From Agrobacterium tumefaciens (GTDB lineage Bacteria > Pseudomonadota > Alphaproteobacteria > Rhizobiales > Rhizobiaceae): a stretch of 64,000 nucleotides of DNA. Of this stretch, positions 55,468 through 64,000 are shown piece after piece. Under the pieces are notes generated by a model that searched no databases, was not told where the DNA came from, and was given only the letters and a program-made list of their open reading frames with translations. Made by a program: the position numbers and the translations under genes. The DNA is taken from assembly GCA_025559845.1 (NCBI GenBank), contig CP048470.1, forward strand, positions 31,001 to 95,000. The letters run 5' to 3'. Each line of letters begins with the position of its first letter. Position 1 is the stretch's first letter.

Positions 55468-56646
55468 TTACCGCGTGACGGCCGGCGCGAGTTCAACATC
55501 GGCGACGCTGTCATCGGCAAGCGCCGGCACCTTGGCAAACTGCTTGCGGTTTCGCGGCACCTCCCGACTGACCGTCATGAAGCCGCCGGTCGCCTCCTCC
55601 AGCGCCGCGCCAAACCGGTCGATCACCTCATTCGGGACTTCGGCATCATCAGAGACCTTGTCCGACGTAGCCGGCTCGGCATCGTGATGATCGCCGACGC
55701 TGTCCGCCTCTGCCGGAACCGCCGGTTCGCAAGTTGGAGCAGTTGACGCTGCGAGCGGCCATTCCGGCTTCCGCTCTTTGGACACCGCCCAACCGAGCAC
55801 CGGAAGTACATGCAGCGCAAGCCAGTCCCGCATGTCTTTTGACTTCGGCCAGCCATCGACGCCACCCAATGTGTAGAGCGTGTCGTTGACCTCCGTCCAG
55901 CCGGTTTTCTTCGGGAATTTCGTGGGCTTGGTGTTGCGGCCATAATCGAGCTCCGGCTCGATGAACAGGGCCAGGCTTTCCAGTTCCTGACGCGCGACGC
56001 GGGCGATATCCTGGATTTCCTTCGCCAGCGCCTCCTTGATCACGCGGCTTCTGCTGAGCGCAGCCTCGACCGCCTTGCAGATCGTCGCGACGTGCTCGAT
56101 GAACACCTTCACTCCATCGCGGATCTTGGCCGCAATCAACACTTTCAGTCCAGCCACACCGCCGACCCAGAACTGATCGTCCTTCTCGGCCTTGTCGCCA
56201 CCCTCCTCACCACCGGAAAGAATGGTCTTTACGTCGACGACCTGCAGACGCCCGTTCTCCTCGGCAAAGGCAATGGCCGCCGTGATCTGGTCGGTCGTTG
56301 CGGAACTCAGATGGAACAGCGCTGTTGCCCCGACCGAGAGATCGACCAGTTCGTCGCGAACATGGCCGAGGTTGCGGAACACCGCCATATAATTGCGACC
56401 GCTGCGCGCGGAGAGGCCGCAGCGCATCTTTACCCATTTGTCGAACCGGCCGTCGGCCAGCAGGTCGGCAGCACGGCTCAAGTGGTCGCCGAGCTCGAAA
56501 GTCTGCTCGGTGGTGCGGCGCCCGAGGTCGAAGATATGGGCCGCACTGCTTTCGAGCAGATCGCGCGTTGTGTGCCCGATCCCCTCCTCTTCATAGTTAT
56601 AGGAGAAGGCGGCGGTCGCAGTGGTCTCGGTATTTCTGGTGCGCAT
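55468..56646 (-). CDS. DUF3102/ParB-like DNA-binding protein
   Basis: A 392-residue protein. The N-terminal 130 residues recall DUF3102 or the ParB-type helix-turn-helix: TFELGDHLSRAADLLADGRF, then DKWVKMRCGLSARSGRNYMA, VFRNLGHV and ALFHLSSATTDQITAAIAF. The middle is helical, and the C-terminus (from about 300) is Ala/Glu-rich and disordered. It probably binds DNA, perhaps regulating or maintaining the island. It ends at its own terminator. AT-rich DNA lies upstream. Confidence 0.62.
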   Translation of the reverse strand: MRTRNTETTATAAFSYNYEEEGIGHTTRDLLESSAAHIFDLGRRTTEQTFELGDHLSRAADLLADGRFDKWVKMRCGLSARSGRNYMAVFRNLGHVRDELVDLSVGATALFHLSSATTDQITAAIAFAEENGRLQVVDVKTILSGGEEGGDKAEKDDQFWVGGVAGLKVLIAAKIRDGVKVFIEHVATICKAVEAALSRSRVIKEALAKEIQDIARVARQELESLALFIEPELDYGRNTKPTKFPKKTGWTEVNDTLYTLGGVDGWPKSKDMRDWLALHVLPVLGWAVSKERKPEWPLAASTAPTCEPAVPAEADSVGDHHDAEPATSDKVSDDAEVPNEVIDRFGAALEEATGGFMTVSREVPRNRKQFAKVPALADDSVADVELAPAVTR

Positions 56647-57091
56647 GGAAGTCTCCGTGTGACGCGTTTACAATGTATCCGACGAACAACGCATCGGATG
56701 ACTATATGATTGCGCCAATACGGATGTAATGCAAATTCAAGTAAAACATCTTTAAAGTATATATTCGATTATAATCTTTATATCCCTGCAGTTTTCGGCG
56801 GATTTATTTAAGATATAACGATATATTAATCAATTAATATCGATATATACGATATTCGCAAATAATTTCCACTTCATATTTGATCGATATTATTTCACCG
56901 CAAAATCCAGAATCCGGAGCCGGATAGCCGACCTCCCACATTTAAGGCCTTCACGAAGTAGTTTTGCGGTCACGGGAACACGCGACGAAGTAAACACGAA
57001 GCCAGCGTCTCGCCGTCAAGGGCAACGCCTGATTCCCACCCGGAGATGGCACATTCCGCGCAAACGGCCGGGACGATTTCGGTTCGCCGCC
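56647..57091. other. AT-rich regulatory or maintenance region
   Basis: From about 56720 to 56905 the DNA is clearly more AT-rich than the rest of the window and contains a perfect palindrome ATATTAAT-CA-ATTAATAT (56823-56840), with several further ATATCGAT/CGATAT blocks around it. No gene is present. It lies just upstream of the DUF3102/ParB-like gene and could be its promoter, a parS-like site or an origin-like region. Confidence 0.4.
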
Positions 57092-57391
57092 TCATATTCC
57101 GGAATGGAGATGATCCTGCAGGCGCAAGCGCGACAGGAAGCCGCTTGTGATTTCCGTCAGCTTGCCCACAAGTCGTTTCAACGTGTCCGCACGTCGAGAC
57201 AAATTGCGCTCATTTGATTCAAGGTCCGATATTTTTGATTCCAAACGCTGGCCATTTGATTCACGGCCGCCGTTTGTCCCTCGCCAACTTATCTCGACCT
57301 GTCTCAACGTGCCCGTAATTGATCTCAAATTGCGTTCATTTGATTCAGAACCCCAATAAAACGATTCATAAACCGGGATTTCCGATTCCAT
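57092..57391 (-). CDS. Possible small coiled-coil protein, 99 residues
   Basis: From ATG 57391 the frame has two ESNERNL repeats and a heptad-like stretch RLESKISDLESNERNLSRRA, then DTLKRLVGKLTEITSGFLSR. The repeat comes from a 20-base direct repeat in DNA (near 57205 and 57334), so the coding pattern could be secondary to regulatory repeats. No good ribosome-binding site. Confidence 0.33.
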   Translation of the reverse strand: MESEIPVYESFYWGSESNERNLRSITGTLRQVEISWRGTNGGRESNGQRLESKISDLESNERNLSRRADTLKRLVGKLTEITSGFLSRLRLQDHLHSGI

Positions 57392-57458
57392 GCAAACGGA
57401 GTTGCCGTAGCGATAACGGTCTGGCATCCGTAGCCCAAGACCTGACGGGGAAGAGTGC

Positions 57459-57794
57459 ATGCCAGCGAAGTCCGAGGAGATCCGCAACACCAAACAGCGC
57501 GAGCGACAGCAGAAGCTGCGTGATGCCGACAGAAAGGCCAAGCGCCCCGGACGCGACGATGTGGCCCGCACGGCGCTGTTCATGATGATCTCCGCCATGG
57601 CAGCCGAGGGAGCGACGGAAACGCTGGGAAACTTTAAAAAACGGGTGGTCAGGATGCTGGTCAAGCAGGGCTTCGACGAGCATGAATCCCATACCGTCTT
57701 CGATGGGCTTGTTGAGAAGTACCAGGATGGCGACTGGCCCTTCCGCCGCAAGCCCCATCTGCTTTATCCTGACGGTGCCGACGAAGGCGCCTGA
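57459..57794 (+). CDS. Small conserved hypothetical protein, 111 residues
   Basis: A basic N-terminal helix (EEIRNTKQRERQQKLRDADR) is followed by DDVARTALFMMISAMAAEGA and LVKQGFDEHESHTVFDGLVE. Similar short proteins are common on rhizobial plasmids and islands; the function is unknown. ATG 57459 follows GGGGAAGAG. It is divergent from the preceding minus-strand ORF. Confidence 0.65.
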   Translation: MPAKSEEIRNTKQRERQQKLRDADRKAKRPGRDDVARTALFMMISAMAAEGATETLGNFKKRVVRMLVKQGFDEHESHTVFDGLVEKYQDGDWPFRRKPHLLYPDGADEGA

Positions 57795-58247
57795 GCGGTT
57801 TCGTCTACCTGCCTACGGCCCCGTCGTGTCCACCTTGCGCTGCCACTGGAACACCTAACGGCGTTTGCAATCTCTACGACATCTCCCCCCATTACTCGGT
57901 TAAACGCCGTTTATCCTGAATCGAATGTTTCGAGCACTTTCACGGGGGGACGTGGGCCGACACTCGATCCACGATTGACGGACAGGTCCCGGCAACAAGT
58001 GCGTTGCACATCCGCAACAGTTTTCATAACTCTATACCTAACAATGACTTACCGCCGTTTGGGCCGCTGATGGCGTTTCCCCGCCGATCAACGGTTCCGG
58101 CCGTGCCATTTCGGGAATTTCGGTAATTTTCGGCAAACTGGCATCGAAAGCCATGCGGATAAGGACACTTGAGAAGTGTCGGGCTTTGTGCGCTATTGGC
58201 ACCGACAAGTGTTCAACAGGCCAGCCCGCAACGGAAAGGAGGCGCCC
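57795..58247. other. 453-bp intergenic stretch with inverted repeat
   Basis: No gene seen. A perfect 10-bp inverted repeat AACGGCGTTT/AAACGCCGTT is spaced by 35 bp (57857-57866 and 57902-57911); related GCCGTTT and GGCGTTT words occur at about 58050-58080. Confidence 0.4.
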
Positions 58248-58457
58248 ATGGTTCACGTTTTCCATGTCGACGGCGCCACGATCCAGCCGTCCCGGGACAT
58301 CGAGTGCAAGGATGATTCCGGTCTCGGAATCTGCACCGGCCGCATGCGCGAGGAAGTTCTCCGCGTGGTTCGCCGTCGAAAGCGACGACGATCCACGACT
58401 ATAAGGAGATTCCATGTCGAATATCATCCAGCATCCGTCTGCCATCGTTGCGGTTAA
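58248..58457 (+). CDS. Small basic protein, 69 residues
   Basis: ATG 58248 has a very strong ribosome-binding site (GGAAAGGAGGCGCCC). The product starts MVHVFHVDGATIQPSRDIEC and has a basic run RVVRRRKRRRS; the last residues overlap the next gene in another frame by 44 bp. The overlap and strong site suggest translational coupling, but the natural 3' end may have shifted. No family. Confidence 0.5.
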   Translation: MVHVFHVDGATIQPSRDIECKDDSGLGICTGRMREEVLRVVRRRKRRRSTTIRRFHVEYHPASVCHRCG

Positions 58458-59211
58458 AACCCATCACCTCAACGATGTCGACAATGACACCAAATGCCGG
58501 CTGCATTCCGGCACGGCAGCCATGGCGTCCATCACGGGTGAACCGATGTCGCGCGTCCGCGATGCCGTGCGCCTCCACCGTCATGGCGCTGGCTGGCTAG
58601 ACCGTCGTCGCGCTCCCGCGATCACGAAGATGCACGACGACGAGATCGAGAGCACCTTGCGATTGCTGGGCTATGCAGGCGAATGGCACGACGTCAAAGG
58701 TCGTCCGACTCTGGCTGCGTACCTCAAAGCCCGCACGGGCGTTCAGCAAAGCCACCCTTGCGTCGTGTTTATGAACAACCACCGCGTCGCGATCAGTGGC
58801 GGGCTGTTTTGCGATGTGACCAATAACGGCCTTATGGTCGATATCGACCGGGCACCCTGGCGTCGCAAGGAAGTGCACCGTGTGTTCGTGGTCACCCACC
58901 GTATCCCCGCGACAACCATCCCATCGAAGACTCTTCAGCGCGTCCAGTCAGCAAACCTGACGGCCGAGCAGAAGCATCAGATCAAGGAACTGGATCGCCT
59001 GTTTCGCGAAGCCATCAAGGCAGAGACCAGCGCGACACGGGTCAAGGTGACCGCCACTGAGGTCTTCATTATTCGCCCCGCCGATTCCGGCTGGACGTGG
59101 TGCGGCGCACGCGATGGCGTCGTCGACAGCCTTCTCAAACTTCAGGAGCATAGCTGGATTCGCGGCAACACCGATGAAGCCACGGCCTATCGCTCCATGA
59201 TGGGTTACTGA
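58414..59211 (+). CDS. Unknown protein beside recombinases, 265 residues
   Basis: A soluble protein with an AAGGAG site before ATG 58414. The N-terminal part CRLHSGTAAMASITGEPMSR, then HPCVVFMNNHRVAISGGLFC and DVTNNG, faintly resembles papain-fold phage-type peptidases (C...ALA-x2-TG; H-x-VV...G-x-v-x-D), but the active-site Cys is not certain. The C-terminal half is helical (QIKELDRLFREAIKAETSAT). It directly precedes the recombinase pair. Function unknown. Confidence 0.6.
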   Translation: MSNIIQHPSAIVAVKTHHLNDVDNDTKCRLHSGTAAMASITGEPMSRVRDAVRLHRHGAGWLDRRRAPAITKMHDDEIESTLRLLGYAGEWHDVKGRPTLAAYLKARTGVQQSHPCVVFMNNHRVAISGGLFCDVTNNGLMVDIDRAPWRRKEVHRVFVVTHRIPATTIPSKTLQRVQSANLTAEQKHQIKELDRLFREAIKAETSATRVKVTATEVFIIRPADSGWTWCGARDGVVDSLLKLQEHSWIRGNTDEATAYRSMMGY

Positions 59212-59235
59212 CGAGCTCAGGAGCGGCACTTCATC

Positions 59236-59254
59236 GGCGGCAATTATTGCCGCC
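59236..59254. repeat. 19-bp inverted repeat before recombinase pair
   Basis: GGCGGCAATTATTGCCGCC is a 9-bp perfect inverted repeat around one base. Its 15-bp core (59238-59252) recurs in reverse complement at 53446-53460. Confidence 0.5.
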
Positions 59255-59367
59255 GGCACCCCACACCTGCCGGGCCATGATGACCCGGCATCGCGACGGG
59301 GCTCTCAAGTCCCCCGCCGCCGGTTACCATGTCCCCCAACTTCACCAATTCGAACGGAGATCACTCC

Positions 59368-60231
59368 ATGACCAAGAACGTCCTGTTCTATGCACGCCAT
59401 TCCTCCGGCGACCACGTCCATGCCTGCCTCGAAACGCAGCTCTACTACGGGCACCGCTTCATCAAGGAGAATGGCTGGACCTTCGCAAAGTCCTATGCTG
59501 ACGAGGATATCGGGGAAGTCGTCTTCATGGCGCAACCCGGCGTGCGCAAGCTTTTCGCCTATATCGAGCGTGAGAAAGTCGATATCGTCCTCTGCCATAC
59601 GCTGGACCGGTTGTGCTCACGATTTGATGTCGCCAGCCGGCTGTTGAGCGAACTCGCTCGCAAGGGCATTGAACTCTGGGCCGCCGATCCCGGCGAGCGG
59701 ATCACCGCCCGGAACCTGTCCGAGTACTATATCGATGACCGCAGCAAGATGTTTGCCATGGGCAGCCACGTTGCCCACGTGCCCGACGACCTGCGCGAGG
59801 AGAAACACTTCGCGCCCCTTCCATTCGGCTATCGCTATGCCGGCGCCTGCAATGCGGACGGCCAGCGCATCTTCGGTTTCAAGGTCGTCGATCCGGTCGC
59901 CGCCGACGTCATCAGGCGTATTTTCGGTATGTATGCCGAGGGGATGGCACCGACAAAGATCGCTGCTCTCCTTAATGCGGAAGGCGTGGCCGGTCCCCGC
60001 GGCAGTATCTGGCGCGACGCTGCGATCCGCGGCGACCGCGCCAGCAGAACCGGGATCCTCAACAATCCGGCTTACATTGGCGCGTGTAAACAGGCGGGCG
60101 ACGATCACTACCATTACGTATCGGCACTGCGCATCGTCAGTGATGACCTCTGGGACCGCGTGAAGGATCGCCAGGATGCCGCAACCGAGCGTGCTGCAGG
60201 ATTGGCAGGGCGCCGCAAGCAGCAGAGCTGA
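59368..60231 (+). CDS. Serine recombinase paralogue, probably inactive
   Basis: A 287-residue protein aligned without gaps to the next gene over the resolvase domain (MTKNVLFYARHSSGDHVHAC versus ...YSTDRQHEVS). The catalytic Ser12 and Arg10 remain, but two conserved arginines are replaced: the RPG Arg (position 56) reads Gln and the second Arg of DRLSRD (position 84) reads Ser (DRLCSRFD). The recombinase DNA-binding domain follows (DVIRRIFGMYAEGMAPTKIA), but the zinc-ribbon and coiled coil are absent. It probably acts as a partner or regulator (excisionase-like), or is decaying. ATG 59368 follows ACGGAGA. Confidence 0.82.
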   Translation: MTKNVLFYARHSSGDHVHACLETQLYYGHRFIKENGWTFAKSYADEDIGEVVFMAQPGVRKLFAYIEREKVDIVLCHTLDRLCSRFDVASRLLSELARKGIELWAADPGERITARNLSEYYIDDRSKMFAMGSHVAHVPDDLREEKHFAPLPFGYRYAGACNADGQRIFGFKVVDPVAADVIRRIFGMYAEGMAPTKIAALLNAEGVAGPRGSIWRDAAIRGDRASRTGILNNPAYIGACKQAGDDHYHYVSALRIVSDDLWDRVKDRQDAATERAAGLAGRRKQQS

Positions 60232-60305
60232 GCGCGTTGCAAACGAACTGGCCGGCAATGCCGACCAGTGTTCATGAAGAGATTAATAGATATGGAATTC
60301 CGCAA

Positions 60306-62189
<1,884 letters not shown>

Positions 62190-62257
62190 GCACCATGACT
62201 TTGCCTTTGGCGAAGTCTCATTCAGCAGTGGTGACTGCTGAGAAGTTGATATTATAA

Positions 62258-62284
62258 CAAAAAAGGCCGCGATGTGCGGCCTCT
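62258..62284 (-). terminator. Terminator between 5S rRNA and tRNA-fMet
   Basis: The minus strand GGCCGC-ACATC-GCGGCC followed by TTTTTTG is a strong intrinsic terminator shape. Its place between the 5S and tRNA genes implies partial termination or a separate promoter for tRNA-fMet. Confidence 0.7.
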
Positions 62285-62339
62285 GTTATGGGCTTGAGGC
62301 CCTTATGTGATGAGAAGATTTGAATGTTGCGTTTTGCAG

Positions 62340-62456
62340 ACCTGGCAGCGACCTACTCTCCCGCGTCTTAAGACGAAGTACCATTGGCGCTGGGGCGTTT
62401 CACGGCCGTGTTCGGAAAGGGAACGGGTGCAGCCGCCCCGCGATAACCACCAGGTC
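62340..62456 (-). rRNA. rrf: 5S ribosomal RNA
   Basis: The minus strand starts GACCTGGTGGTTATCGCGGG and contains CCCGTTCCCTTTCCGAACAC and GCGCCAATGGTACT, ending GAGAGTAGGTCGCTGCCAGG then TC, the canonical bacterial 5S pattern. The ends pair (GACCTGG/CCAGGTC). Coordinates may be off by one to three bases. Confidence 0.93.
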
Positions 62457-62556
62457 GGCAAAACGCAACAAGCGTTGTTTTTCGAGAAGCTGGGAAGCGA
62501 TTGCTTCGTTTGATTTGAACACGTCAATTCATCGTTGATGAACATGAACAATGAGA

Positions 62557-64000
<1,444 letters not shown>

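Overview
The window looks like chromosomal or large-replicon DNA of an alphaproteobacterium of the order Hyphomicrobiales (Rhizobiaceae or Brucellaceae type). The evidence is a DUF1476 (zeta-subunit type) protein, FixK/FnrL-type boxes, rhizobial IS3 and IS21 elements, and an rRNA operon ending 23S-5S-tRNA-fMet. The species cannot be named from the sequence alone.

Layout. (1) 1-8.8 kb is a low-oxygen/stress survival cluster: a P1B-type metal ATPase, two paralogous universal stress proteins, a beta-CASP metallo-beta-lactamase RNase, an alcohol dehydrogenase fused to a GNAT acetyltransferase, a truncated BON protein, DUF1476 and a PPOX-type flavoprotein. There are also Hsp20 and GroEL gene scars and two perfect FixK/FNR-type boxes. 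(2) 8.8-18.8 kb is patchy: IS3 scars, a 107-bp IS-end mini-element, a frameshifted papain-like protease, DUF429, a DnaQ-like exonuclease, a J-domain protein, an ankyrin protein, DUF2322 and a GcvA-like LysR regulator. (3) 19.0-24.6 kb is one minus-strand operon: a SAF-domain dehydrogenase, an ABM-fold monooxygenase, a 3-hydroxyisobutyrate-dehydrogenase-type reductase and a complete TRAP transporter, probably for uptake and oxidation of a sugar acid or related carboxylate. (4) 25.4-27.9 kb is an intact IS21-family element beside a fic remnant and an alpha/beta hydrolase that probably lost its 5' end. (5) 28.8-47.8 kb is a redox, xenobiotic and drug-efflux region: YgjV, an orphan OmpR-type regulator, FMN reductase, hydrolase, cupin, an EmrAB pump, Old Yellow Enzyme, two SDRs, NDH-2, pirin, isochorismatase and a ClC channel. 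It carries three intact LysR genes, one LysR scar and a MarR gene, mostly divergent from the enzyme genes they probably control.

(6) 48.6-62.2 kb is a probable integrative island joined to tRNA-fMet. Its minus-strand block encodes a DUF3102/ParB-like protein, a protein with a PD-(D/E)XK-like motif, a small unknown protein, an AAA+ ATPase, a separate M41 (FtsH-type) zinc peptidase coupled to it by an ATGA overlap, and a GHKL ATPase fused to a Shedu-like nuclease domain. The plus strand has small unknown genes and two tandem serine recombinases, one apparently inactivated. The 3' end of the active-looking recombinase lies inside the tRNA-fMet gene on the other strand. The split ATPase/peptidase block with its nuclease-like and GHKL-nuclease neighbours is the best candidate for an undescribed, possibly defensive, system.

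(7) 62.1-64.0 kb is the end of an rRNA operon on the minus strand: 23S (partial), 5S, terminator, tRNA-fMet. No CRISPR array was seen.
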